DNA from: Amoebophrya sp. A120 | Taxonomy: Eukaryota; Sar; Dinophyceae; Syndiniales; Amoebophryaceae | Reading direction: 5' to 3' | Assembly (NCBI GenBank): GCA_905178155.1 | Contig: CAJINV010000013.1 | Span: forward strand, 2,848,158 to 2,912,157 | Length of the DNA: 64,000 bases | The notes under the pieces: model-generated | Database searches by the model: none | What the model was told of the DNA's origin: nothing | Seen by the model: the letters and a program-made list of their open reading frames with translations, nothing else | Position numbers and translations under genes: made by a program | In this document: positions 44,801 through 54,900 of the stretch, piece by piece | How the letters are laid out: every line of letters starts with the position of its first letter | Numbering within the stretch: the first letter of the stretch is position 1

Positions 44801-47548
44801 AGATCATTGTAACACCTGAGCAGGTGATACGCGGTGAAAACCAACGTGACCGCCTGTGGAAGCGGGATGCGGAGGAGCACCACGTAGAGCAGCAGCACAA
44901 ACGGCGTCACGAGCGGGTTCACGAATGCGCCGACGAGGAGATCTAATAACATGATACCCACCGCGACGTATTGCCGAACGAAAATCCATCGCGTGTAGGA
45001 GGAATGAGAGGAAAAGGTTGAGGCTGTATCGACGTCTCCGGAACAAGTTGTGCCGGGGGGTTTGGTAGTGCGGTGGTCGTTGCTATTCTTATCGTTGGTG
45101 GTCCTTCTTTTCTTCAAAGCTGACGCCTGCCTATTACGACTGCCGCTGTTGTCATCCTTGTTCACCTCGTTCGAGCGCATCAGACTCGCGTCAATCCCCA
45201 ACAGCGTGCCAAAAAACAGCACCCAGCACACGTGCCACCCGATGAAGTCGCTGGACTTGAGGCCACGCGCACGGGCGTATTCATACCTGATTAGAGTAAT
45301 GGGTTTTACTTTTTAAATATATCTTTGACATCTCATCTATTCTGTCGTAGCACACGGATGTGCTTCGCTCAAGTAATGTTGCGCTTGAGTGGTTCCGGCG
45401 CTTCGGTAGTGCTGGTGAGAGGCTTCTGAGCGCCTCCCTTAAGTAGTGCTTGGCACAAGTGGTGCCCTGCTTAAGTAGTGCAACGCTTAAGTGCTTCGCT
45501 TAAGTAGTACTGCGCTTATGTGCTTCCTTTAAGCGCGTCCCTCACGCGTTTCCCTTAAGCGTTTCGCTTAAGTGTGCTGCGCTTAAGCGTTTCGCTTAAG
45601 CGTTTCGCTTAAGCGTTTCGCTTAAGCGTTTCGCTTAAGCGTTTCGCGTAAGCGTTTCGCTTAAGCGTATTGCTTAAGCGTTTCGCTTCAGCGTTTCGCT
45701 TAAGTGCTTCACTGAAGCGTTTCGCAAGCGATCCCCGTAAGTGCCTCGCTTAAATGTTTCGCTTAAGTGGCGCGCTTCTAAAGTGCTGTGCTTAAGTGTT
45801 TCGCTTAAGTGCTCGCTTGCGTGGTGCCCCGTTTACATGTGCGGGCTTAAGTCTTTCGCCTAAGTAGTGCTGCGCTTAAGTGCTTCGCTTAAGTAGTGCC
45901 TTGCTTGGGTGCTACACTTAAACAATGCTGCGCTTAAGGCTTTCGCTTAAGTAGTGCTTCGGTTCTTGAGTGGTGCCGCGCTTGAGTGTTTGAGTGGTGC
46001 CCCGACTCAGGCTGAAGTGTTTCGCATGAGTGGCCCCCCGCTTAAGTGTTTCGCTTAGGTAGTGCTGCGTCTTTTGCTTCGGCGGCGCCCTGATTAGGTG
46101 CTGCGCTTAAGTAGTGCTGCGCACTACTTAAAGTAGTGCTGCGCTTAAGTAGTGCTGCGCTTAAGTAGTGCTGCGCTTAAGTAGTGCTGCGCTTAAGTAG
46201 TGCTGCACTTAAGTAGTGCTGCGCTTAAGTAGTGCTGCACTTAAGTAGTGCTGCGCTTAAGCAGTGCTGCGCTTAAGTAGTGCTGCGCTTAAGTAGTGCT
46301 GCGCTTAAGTAGTGCTGCTCTTAAGTAGTGCTGCACTTAAGTAGTGCTGCGCTTAAGCAGTGCTGCGCTTAAGTAGTGCTGCGCTTAAGTAGTGCTGCGC
46401 CCAAGTAACACCCCGCCTGAGTGCTTCGCCTACGCAGTGCTGCGCTCTTAAGCGCTTCAGTAGTGCTGCGCTCTTAAGCGCCTCAGTAGTACTGCGCTTC
46501 TTCTTGTCTTACGGCATTTTGCATCAAAAAAGGGTGCGTACTTACTAGAAAGTTTTTGACTGAAGAGTATGTTGAGTCCCTCGCGTACTTACCTCATGTC
46601 CAACTTCTCCAAGCTGGTGGTGTCGCCCCCGACCGCCAGCGCTAGCCACAGCACGATGTAGGCCGTGACGAGCGGCAGCAGACACAGTAACCAAAATTTC
46701 TGCTGTTCCCAGTAGTACTCAAAAAACTTCGCCTCGAGGTTCTGGTCGTAGAACGATAAGGTCCACGGCCGCATGACGGAGTTGCTGCTGGTGCAGGTGC
46801 CAGACGCGGTGTTGTTCGTCAACACCTGCGTGGTAAATTGCTGCACCATATTGCTCGCCGCCTTGCGGTTGCACAGCTTCTCGCTGCAAAAATTTTCTTC
46901 CTCGTCCTCCTTTTCTACCAACCTCTGTTTGATGCTGTTCTGGTACTGGGTACTATCGTTCATTGGCGTGCTACTTGTATAAAAATTCTCGCCGTCGTTG
47001 TAGTCTTGACTTTCATGATATTCGTAGTTCCCCATCGTGCCACCTCCATATGATCTCGAGGACTCGGGCTCAGCTTGGAATTGCTGGTGCGGGCGGAGAC
47101 CACGGGGGGCTTTTTTGTGCTGCTGTTGACTCTGCATGTAGAAGTCGCTACCTCCCGAAGTTGCAGGTTGCTGGTGACCCCCTCCTGCATCGTGCGCCGC
47201 GGCGCTGGTATTTGAAGCACTGGAATTCGTGGCCTTGGTCGAGCTCACGCGAGACGAAGACTTCGAGGAGGTTTTGTGCACGTCACTCGTTGAGACGGTG
47301 GACGAACCCTGTTGGCCAAATGTTGTGCCAGCTGCGCGGTCTGCAAACTGCTCTCCCTGGCGATCTTCCGATAAACCCGAATGATGTGGTGGATCTGGAT
47401 GGTCTATGCTGATGGCGATGGAGTCAAAGTCTGAATTGTTACGATTGCGGCCCCCGCCTGGCGTAGTAGTTCCCGTTGACACTGCAATCAGGTCGGTACG
47501 AACGCTGCTCGGCACGCCCACCGCGTCACGCAGCTCGTCGCGATTCAT
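41847..47548 (-). CDS. Multi-pass membrane protein with C-terminal START domain
   Basis: ATG at 47548. Exons: 46593-47548, 44816-45286, 44422-44571, 42252-44109, 41847-42173; about 1,250 residues. Residues 1-275 are disordered and rich in Ser, Gln, Gly and His. About six membrane helices follow: FWLLCLLPLVTAYIVLWLAL in exon 1; WHVCWVLFFGTLLG, then a series in QYVAVGIMLLDLLVGAFV to PLPQAVTLVFTAY in exon 2; AAIVILVTSDASFTVFWGLV in exon 3. A long Ser/Thr/Asn-rich linker leads to the domain starting near KIWRSMLVYIRLPYPARF, with RIFVCATRPFEIDDG and LLVSHLNPRGSVGKSSL, the DP/NPrG-like C-terminal pattern of START lipid-binding domains. Known START proteins carry sterols, phospholipids or ceramides; the ligand here is unknown. 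Tethering by several membrane helices suggests action at an organelle membrane or contact site (inference). The 44572-44815 junction is the least certain. Confidence 0.75.
42174..42251 (-). other. Canonical GT-AG intron (78 bp)
   Basis: Donor TTTGCG|GTACTA, acceptor TTCCAGGTAG|AAAATC preceded by a T-rich tract. It joins WFA to KIKMCRSYE. Confidence 0.75.
44110..44421. mobile_element. Introner, family D, in START gene
   Basis: TATCCGGTGTAAAACCGTGT at the left, GGGGACGAAGTTACAGAGGA at the right. Target duplication eroded. Excision joins YRLSR to AKGEIHS in frame. Confidence 0.8.
44572..44815. mobile_element. Introner, family I, in START gene
   Basis: Inverted ends GGTACAATCTCAACTGTTGC and ATTGTAACACTTGAGATCAT. 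Flanks cacgctcag/cacctgag are an imperfect duplication. It is the only copy of this type in the window. Confidence 0.6.
45287..46592 (-). other. Long GT-AG intron (1.3 kb) filled with minisatellite
   Basis: Donor GACATGAG|GTAAGTACG is a strong consensus, acceptor CTAATCAG|GTATGAA, phase 2. It lies between two membrane-helix exons of the START gene and carries no TIR. Confidence 0.85.
45354..46505 (+). repeat. CTTAAG minisatellite, 13-bp and 16-bp registers
   Basis: Degenerate repeats share CTTAAG. Around 45,555-45,690 the unit is CTTAAGCGTTTCG (13 bp). Around 46,105-46,400 it is CTTAAGTAGTGCTGCG (16 bp), in nearly perfect copies. Mixed and decayed units lie between. Confidence 0.93.
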
Positions 47549-49051
47549 GTTCTTTTCTTGTTTACCAATGTTATTTTCTCAAAAGTCTCATTTCTGGAGT
47601 TTTTTCCTTAAGTATCACTGTAGTGCGTTTTACAAAAAATACGTCTTCTCAATGCTGTATTTTACATCTCTCATAATATTATCCCTCATCAATATCGACA
47701 ACAAGGCTATCAACAATACTATCAAACAAGGGCGTCTGTGTCGTACAAGGCGAAAACTGCGAGAATCTCGGCGTGCCTAGATTAAGACTCTCTCGACGAC
47801 CACGCTATTAGGTATGAGTTTACTTTTCAAAAATAATGGGTTTAGGTAGTACTATTCACGATTCATATTCTTCGACTCATCGACTATCATAATTGTTCAA
47901 AAAACATGCTTTACAATTCGACGAACTAGAGAAAAACCAAGAAGAGGCTCCACACACGGTATATTGACGTCTACAAGGTTTCGAGAATCGTGTGACACAA
48001 AAGTGCAAGAACATAGCAGCACCGCTACCGATAAAAATTTGCAGCTTTTCGAGAATAGACTAAACTAATCTCTGAAGCACGGCGTTAAGATATACCCCAA
48101 CGTACGGACCCACCTCGCGCAATTGATAGAAAATGAAAAAGAATCTAGTCCCCCGCCCGCCCTAAAATAGAGATGTAGTTTTTGGCGACAGTCGCACAGT
48201 AACGAAACATGCTTACGCGCTAGATCTACCTCAGCAGATGCTCTTCTCATTGTCTCGAAACGAAAATTTAGAACGCTCGTTGAAAAGAGTGGGATACGGC
48301 AGACGATAGTAAGAAAAAAATCTCCAAAGGGCCTAAGAAATAATGTTCTGCGATAGCAGGGGAACAGCGGGAGTAGCTGTTTCAGACTCAACGTATCAAC
48401 GACCTGAACCTCGTATTATCGCTCTGTGCCCGCTCTCGTCTTCCACCTCGTGCGATAAAAACCACGCTCGTCCTACTCTGGTCAAAATATCATTTCTGTC
48501 GTAGTAAACTTCCAGACTTCATCATCGCTTCAACAGCAGAGGACGGGCTTGGATAGTTTAACTCCAACCACTCTCGATCACTACTTGAGTCTATTTCTCG
48601 GAAACGATTTAGTCGCCGTTCCGAAAAAAACCGATCAGTGCGTGGTCGTTGAGAAAGAATATTTTTGTATTGCGAAAACGGAACATCACCTGGTATTTGC
48701 AGTACGCGTGCTAACCCTCATCCCTATCTATGCGAAGTCCCACATTCACCGCTTATACTTTCTTTTTCTTTCCCCCCGCACCCGCGCTGCACAGCGATTG
48801 GCGGTTTGAAGATCAATAGTGCTTTCTTGGGTTGATTCGCGAGCATCTTTAGATTTGGGGCCAGAAAACGAATCACTGGCACTGCACAAGGTGCTCCTTC
48901 GACGATGTCTTCGCTAGCTTTGGTGCGGGCGGCCCGCTCGTGCTGCACAGTCGCGAGAACGGTCACAGCGAGATGGTAGTCTTGATTGAAACTGCTACAC
49001 AGAGTTGTATGCATTCCAGACGCCATTTTAGAGTGGAATTTTATCACTTGC
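47549..49051. other. Intergenic, no gene supported
   Basis: Short frames on both strands, none recognisable. Contains the 5' flank of the START gene and the 3' flank of the MsrB gene. Confidence 0.5.
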
Positions 49052-50562
49052 TCACATCTTCCCTTTGAGCGGCCCTGACATGACTTCACCGGGTTCCGGT
49101 CCCGCAACGTATTTCACCGAAACAGAATTGACGCAGTGTCTTTCGCTATCCGCGCCCATTTCGCCGTAAAATACATGTCCTAAGTGCCCGTCGCACCGCT
49201 TGCAAAGAATTTCCGTGCGGACCATACCTGTGGTTTTCGGTTCAATTTCTGCTCAAAAATAATTTCGACACACGGAGGAACGATCAAAAAGTCGCATGCT
49301 GGCACTGCTGAAAGAATATGATTTTTCCATTTTTTTACATCTTTACATTTTCTCACTGCAACTGCAAGTGCAAAATTTCTCGCGCGCTGTAGAGACGTGA
49401 AGCAGCATCGTAAGTACCGTGTGACCGGTCCTCGATATAGGCAATGTGGGAGCCGTTTGCCGCCTTGCTGTGGTAGCAGTCCTTGTAGGCTGGCCACCCG
49501 CACCCGCTGTTGAATTTGGCCTGGTAGCTGTAGAGCGGAAACCCGCAGGCGCGGCAGCAGTAGTAGCCCTCCTTGGGATAATGCTTGTCGTACTCCCCAG
49601 TGCCCGCCCGCTCTATCCTGAGTAAAAACGTACCCACGCCAGAGTTGTAATGCAGATTTGCAAAGACAGGAAGACTTGTAATGCGCATCCCCATGAGAGC
49701 CATTTCCAATCGTGTTTTGGAATTTGTGATGCTGTGAACAGGATGAGTAGCTGGATTTGTGATGCGGCTGCACTTGCTAACCTGCACTACACTGCAGAGC
49801 GCAACTTGTCATGCGTGACTCACAAAACTCCTAGGTCTGTGTTGCAAAATCCCCATCCTGACTCTGGTGTGGGTACGTTTTTACTCAGGATACGCTCCGT
49901 GCCCTTGTTTCGCAACACGTCGTACTCCTTCGCGTTCAATATCGTCTTCTATAACAGTGCACAACTCCCCCTCCCCCTCATTTGTATAGCATGAACGGCA
50001 AAAATACAAGCATTAGCAAGACTGCAGGTTTTGCATGACAAATTTGCACTGGAGTGTAGTGCTATTTGGGCCGCTACCAGAACTTGTCATGCGAAAAGTG
50101 CCAAGAGGCACCAAAGGGAGGACTTGGTATTTTGCATGACAAATGAGGGCGAGGGGGAGTTGTGCACTGTCATATCTTCCACTCGCCCTCCGATTTCACC
50201 ACTTTTTCCATCTTGCCACCACTTGTTGCCTGTCCCAGCTGAACTGTGTTTTGATCGCTTGTTTCTTCTCCCGTGCTGCTGAAAAAGCTCCGTCGAACGA
50301 CCGAGGCACTCTGCGGCTGGTGACCAACGTCGAAAAACAGCAAGGCGGAGGTAGTTCCGGCGCCTTCGAGCAGCGCCAGGGTCGTGTTGCCGCGACGGGG
50401 GAAGTTGCTTCGTTTAGTACCCGGAAAGGGTTTCGGCTGAATAAAAGTTCTACTGGGCGTCTGTCGTGCTCTGCTTGTCGTGCTGTCTTTAGATATGTTA
50501 TTGGTCTGGACAAAAGCGGCGCGGGAGGTTTGGCGAAGGTGGTGCCGCAGGACGGAGGACAT
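49052..50562 (-). CDS. MSRB: Methionine-R-sulfoxide reductase B, probable mitochondrial form
   Basis: Reduces methionine-R-sulfoxide in proteins and free methionine using thioredoxin. Exons: 50175-50562, 49893-49949, 49418-49613, 49052-49227; about 270 residues. Visible in order: [36 protein letters not shown], first zinc pair [29 protein letters not shown], second zinc pair [12 protein letters not shown], and RHCVNS with the catalytic cysteine; stop at 49052. All family-defining residues are present. The first 110 residues are additional: [17 protein letters not shown] is basic and free of acids, like a mitochondrial presequence (inference), followed by a Ser/Thr-rich linker. Two introners and one GT-AG intron interrupt it. 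The exon carrying the catalytic cysteine lies after the GT-AG intron. Confidence 0.93.
49228..49417 (-). other. Canonical GT-AG intron (190 bp) in MSRB
   Basis: Donor TCACACG|GTACTTACG, acceptor AACCACAG|GTATGG, phase 1. It restores the conserved DRSHGMVRTE. Confidence 0.9.
49614..49892. mobile_element. Introner, family D, in MSRB
   Basis: TATCCTGAGTAAAAACGTAC with exact complement at the right. Duplication cgctc. Excision yields [11 protein letters not shown], as expected of the family. Confidence 0.94.
49950..50174. mobile_element. Introner, family J, in MSRB
   Basis: TATAACAGTGCACAACTCCC at the left, GGGAGTTGTGCACTGTCATA at the right. Duplication tcttc. Excision yields [11 protein letters not shown]. 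Confidence 0.92.
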
Positions 50563-51397
50563 ACAACTTTAACTTTTTCGACAAAGATATTGTTCGCTGT
50601 AGTTAGCTGTCGTTTTGTTCTAGCGTGTTTGCGGGGCTTTTGGGTTATGGATGAAACTCCCAAGTACAACTACCGTCCTATAGGAGCGCGCGATGCTTGC
50701 TGAATGTCCCTGTTGTTAAGTGCGTACTTCAGCTCACGTTCAGCCGCTTTGTGTGTTGTTGCTCGGTGGTCAGGGATTCGCGTTGCGCGTTGAAAATTGA
50801 TCTTCTGCGTGTTGCACACGCGGGGTGTTTTGTTGCAAATTTGAAGCTGTGACGGCCGTGACTAGCGGTGCCGGCGCGCTTGCTGTTCTACCGTGGCGAG
50901 GGTCGAGGGCTTGCGATCCGCGGGGCGCGTCACGCTGCGGAGTGCGGCAGCGGGTTGCGTGGGCGCGGCGGGCGGTTGTTTCCAAAGCATCCGAGCGCAG
51001 GAAAGCATAGGACGGCGACGGGGAAGTTTCCTTTTTCAAAAAATAATTTGCCGCCTGTACGCCGAATTCATCAAAACTATTTCTGTACAGAACTTTGCGC
51101 TAAATTGATGGGTATATTATATGTATGGTTTTTACAACAACGCCTGAGTTTTGTCCTGTGATTTGAAAGGTCAGCAGCATCGCCAAAAGAATTACAGTTG
51201 CAAAGGGAATACTCAGCGTACCGACACCAATTTTGCTCACTCTCGTTTGGGAGGATTGTTGCAGTTGCTTCGCTCATACTGTGGCTCAGGGAAAAAGAAA
51301 AAGTTAAAAGCCGCTCGAAAACGGAGGAGAACACAAGCACCACAGGTGCACAAAAGTAAGACCAGGGCCGGCGTACAAGGGTCGTGCAGTTCGCTCC
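50563..51397. other. Intergenic, no gene supported
   Basis: Short frames only. 5' flank of MSRB and 3' flank of the transporter. Confidence 0.5.
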
Positions 51398-53746
51398 TCA
51401 TGTTTCTTGTCCTGTATTGCGATCATTATACTTTTCAACCTTTTCACTACCAGTCGTGTCGTACTGCTTGCTATTCCTGCTTCTTCTTTCTGTTGCAAAA
51501 TTCCCCAAAGCTGCCGTCCCGCCCCGGCTCGTGCCGTGAAAGAAGAGGGCTTCGAAAAACAAACTGGTCCGGGAGGCACGACGCTTCGTCGCAGGAATAG
51601 CAATTTCATCATCGCCATCCTCGTTGTTTCCAATATAATTCCCGAGTTGATGTTCATCTTCCTCCCTCCTACACCAGCAGCACCCTCCCCGCTGTTTTCC
51701 CGACAGCGAAAACAGCACGGCGAAGACCGTGAAGAGCAAGGGCGCGAGGCAAAACACGTGCACCGAGAACAGCCTCGCGACCGCGGTGCGGGGAGATAGT
51801 GCCTTTGACGATGCTCCGCTGCTAACAAGCAGGTCGATCACAAACCCGCCCGCGTAGGAACCGAGACCGTAGCTCACATCCGTGGCCACGGAGAACAGCC
51901 CCTCGGCAATTTTCAGATTGTTCTTGTTTGCTGCCCGTTTGCCGGAGGTGCGGCGGGGGGTTTTCGGTGTAGTGGAAAAGCCGTGATCTTCACTGGCCTT
52001 CTGCAATTCATCATTTCGTTCAGTAGGAACGTCATTCGTTGTGGAAATCACGGTTAAACTCGATGAAGACCCGGCTTGTTGTTCGCCGCCTTGTTCTTCT
52101 TCTCTCTCGCTATTTTCCAAGTCGTCCAGGCCGAGGACTCCGTACCCGCGCAGGATCGCGAACAGAAAAAACCAGAGCACCATAAACGGCATGAAGAGCA
52201 ACAGCAACAGGCAGATGTGCAGCAGGTCGCTCTGGAATAGCAGCGAAGCTTCATCGGTTTCAATCAGCGTAGTAGACTCGGAGGAGGAGGAGGTACTGGT
52301 ATCATCAGCACCACTAGTACTACTTCTCGTTGTCCCATTAATATCTTCGTTTTCTCGCCCCCGGCGCACCGAATTTTCGACAAACGTGTGCGTCAGGACG
52401 GCGCAGGCGAGACCGGTGGGGAGGAGGAGAAAACACGCGAAGCGTCTGATTAACAGCAAGCAGTACTTCTTCCCCTTTTCCAACCTCAGGTCGTAGTCCC
52501 TCTGCAGCACCCGATTGAAGAACGAACTGCCCAGGAACCCGCCGAGTAGACACGCGGTCAGGATCAGTGCGAAGAAGTAGACCGCGAGCACTTGATAACT
52601 GATGTTCTTCTTCTCACCTTCACTTGTGCCTCTCACGAACGCGAGCGGATGCAGCACGTCCAGGAGAAAGACCCAGGTCCACGTCTGCCACACCCCGATC
52701 GTGGAGAAGCAGACGCAAACGAAGGTGAGCGCCTGTTTGAATTGCCGCGACCGCCAGAGCGCTTTGGCGATCAGCAGATTCTCGCGTACTTGCTGACTGG
52801 AGGACGGTTGATGTTTTCTCCTCATCTTCGGGTCGGCGGTCGGACCGCTGGCGGTCGCTGGATGTCGAGTGCCGGTTCCTTGCGCTGTTGCTTCCTCGTT
52901 GATTGTTGTTCCCGGGGGCCCGGTAGTTGTTTCGACATCATGCGCTGAAGTTCTTGTGGGTCGTGTATTTCTATCTTCACCCGCAGCGACCGTTGTTGTA
53001 TTTGAATTTTCCTCGCCCGCCCCCGGTAAATTATTTTCCGCGACCGTCAAGTACCCCACTTCGATCAGCTTCTTCGGTATCACGTTCTCCAGCAGAAAGG
53101 CGACGACGAACCACTGCAACGCCTGCAACAGGAGAGTGTAGCGCCAGGTGATTTGCAGCTGGTGGAAGACGATCCCGACCAGGGATCCAACCGCGCTGGC
53201 CGTGTGTAGGGGGACCGCCATCGCCCAGTGTCCCCACGCGACGGTTTTGTCCTTCGGGGCGAACTCGGAGATCCACACGAACACGTAGATCAGCGGCACC
53301 GCGGCGCCGACGCCCGCCAGAATCCGCCCGGCGAAGAAGAGAAGCCAGTGCGGCGCCAGGCCGGCGAGGGCCGCCCCGACGCCGCCGAGTTGCGCGGCCC
53401 GGGTGCAGAGGGTCTGTGGGGGCACGTTGCCGAGCAGCAGGCCGGACACGACGAAGTATGCGGCCACGGCAGAAAAGAAGTAGATCATGTTGATGAAGCC
53501 GTAGAGGGATTTGGACAGCGCGAGCCCGTCCGAGTTGTCGTTGCTGAAGTAGTTGCCGCTGCTCCTCTCGAGCGTCGGGATGGCGACGGCCAGCGCGCCG
53601 AGTTCCCAGTTGCACAAAAACAACTGCCACTGCCAGATGCGAAACACGAACCGCCGCTGCGACTCGGGGAACCCCGCGGGGTGGTATTCGCGCGTAGTAT
53701 TCGCGATTTCTGCGGGGGCCGCATCTTTGTCCTGCTCAGTGGCCAT
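51398..53746 (-). CDS. Major facilitator superfamily transporter, Spinster-like
   Basis: Single exon of about 782 residues; the ATG at 53746 begins MATEQDKDAAP (the open frame runs further up but only to a non-ATG codon). The N-terminal half has the MFS order: helix 1 IWQWQLFLCNWELGALAVAI, helix 2 LYGFINMIYFFSAVAAYFVV, loop and helix 4 FFAGRILAGVGAAVPLIYVF followed by VWISEFAPKDKTVAWGHW, then helices 5 and 6. GRxLxGxGxA and WISEFAP resemble the Spinster branch of organic-solute and lipid transporters. The C-terminal half has further helices (YFFALILTACLLGGFLG, LLLLLFMPFMVLWFFLFAIL, and a last one near the end) separated by very long Thr/Ser/Glu-rich loops, which explains the excess over the usual 450-550 residues. 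The substrate is unknown. Unlike its neighbours it carries no introner. Confidence 0.85.
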   Translation of the reverse strand: MATEQDKDAAPAEIANTTREYHPAGFPESQRRFVFRIWQWQLFLCNWELGALAVAIPTLERSSGNYFSNDNSDGLALSKSLYGFINMIYFFSAVAAYFVVSGLLLGNVPPQTLCTRAAQLGGVGAALAGLAPHWLLFFAGRILAGVGAAVPLIYVFVWISEFAPKDKTVAWGHWAMAVPLHTASAVGSLVGIVFHQLQITWRYTLLLQALQWFVVAFLLENVIPKKLIEVGYLTVAENNLPGAGEENSNTTTVAAGEDRNTRPTRTSAHDVETTTGPPGTTINEEATAQGTGTRHPATASGPTADPKMRRKHQPSSSQQVRENLLIAKALWRSRQFKQALTFVCVCFSTIGVWQTWTWVFLLDVLHPLAFVRGTSEGEKKNISYQVLAVYFFALILTACLLGGFLGSSFFNRVLQRDYDLRLEKGKKYCLLLIRRFACFLLLPTGLACAVLTHTFVENSVRRGRENEDINGTTRSSTSGADDTSTSSSSESTTLIETDEASLLFQSDLLHICLLLLLFMPFMVLWFFLFAILRGYGVLGLDDLENSEREEEQGGEQQAGSSSSLTVISTTNDVPTERNDELQKASEDHGFSTTPKTPRRTSGKRAANKNNLKIAEGLFSVATDVSYGLGSYAGGFVIDLLVSSGASSKALSPRTAVARLFSVHVFCLAPLLFTVFAVLFSLSGKQRGGCCWCRREEDEHQLGNYIGNNEDGDDEIAIPATKRRASRTSLFFEALFFHGTSRGGTAALGNFATERRSRNSKQYDTTGSEKVEKYNDRNTGQET

Positions 53747-53929
53747 CTTCGCAGAAGCCGACAGATTATTACCGCGCCGCCGCAATCGGAAATATTAAAA
53801 AGGGGACTATCAGGGGCTGGCTCGCAGATTCTGTTTGTCAGATTGGGTTTGCCCTCTTGCAGTAACGTTCGCCAGACAGCGAGGGTCGGGCGATCGCTCT
53901 GCAGGTATGAAACCAGGCGCGCGCAATAT

Positions 53930-54900
53930 TAGCCGCGCGACCGCGCATTGTGCGAGCACCAACACCCTTGCCTTTGGCGTACGGACCCGGGTCGGCGGCT
54001 AGTTTTTCGGCGGCAGGGGAGACGCCGATCCCCGAATCCGAAGCGCAGGCACTTCCCGGGCTTCGAACGGGTCGTGGGAAAGACGAAGCAGCCGGGGCTT
54101 CCGGCCGCGCGCGCGGGCAAATTTCGGCTCCGCGCAACCAAAAAAATGGCTTGGCGGCATCCGTCTCGCGCGTTTCCGGGCCGGCCGCTGCGTCGCTGCG
54201 GCAATCGCGCCGCCGCACCGGACGGGGCCGCACCGCGGAAGCGCCGAGAAGAGGCACCGGAGCACGCTCGGCCGAAACAGTAGTCGCGGGGCCCCCGGGG
54301 GACTTGGGGCGGGCGCAAGATTGGGCGTCCCCTCAGCCGGGCGCAAGATTGGGCGTCCCCTCCGCCGGGCGCAAGCGAAAGACGGCTGCTGCCCGGATAA
54401 GTACGCACGGGGACGCGGAGCGCCGCGGGCCCGGCGGGTAGCGGGGGATCGGAAGTGCTTGGACGGGCCCGGGAGACCCCGCGGCTAGCTTGCGGCTGCG
54501 GCGGCGCAGGCCCGCACTAGTCGTGATTGCACGGTGGCGCGGCAGGGCATCCGTGCCGAAGCTGGCCGCGCGGCTTCCGAAGCCCGCCTGCAGGAGCGCA
54601 GCGCGACCGGCCAAGGAGATCCCGCGCCCCCGATCACCTCCGCAGACTCGGTTGCCGTGCTCCACTAGGCCCGCACACCGGAATCCGTAGGGCCCACGTT
54701 GGCCGGCGCCCCCATGCTGCAGCCAACAGGAGGGATGTAACCCAGCAGGCCTCTGGGCAGCCACCTGTGGAGGCCGCACCTCAGGAAGCCCAGGCCAAGG
54801 CGGATGGGGAGGGGCGGGGGCTGTTTTTTGGATTTCGGATCTTGCAGGTTTTTCGACACCACATAAAGAGTAGCGCTGCAAGTCCTGATGGTCATATATC
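53930..54900. other. GC-rich island 1
   Basis: Strongly GC-rich, with open frames overlapping on both strands as expected from lack of stop codons. Contains a 28-bp direct repeat (54311-54338, 54339-54366, then a partial third unit) with core GCGCAAGATTGGGCGTCCCC. No protein recognised. Confidence 0.6.

Noticed and set aside
46105-46400. Regular 16-bp repeats that might suggest a CRISPR array
   Set aside because: The units are contiguous tandem copies with no unique spacers, inside a spliced eukaryotic intron.
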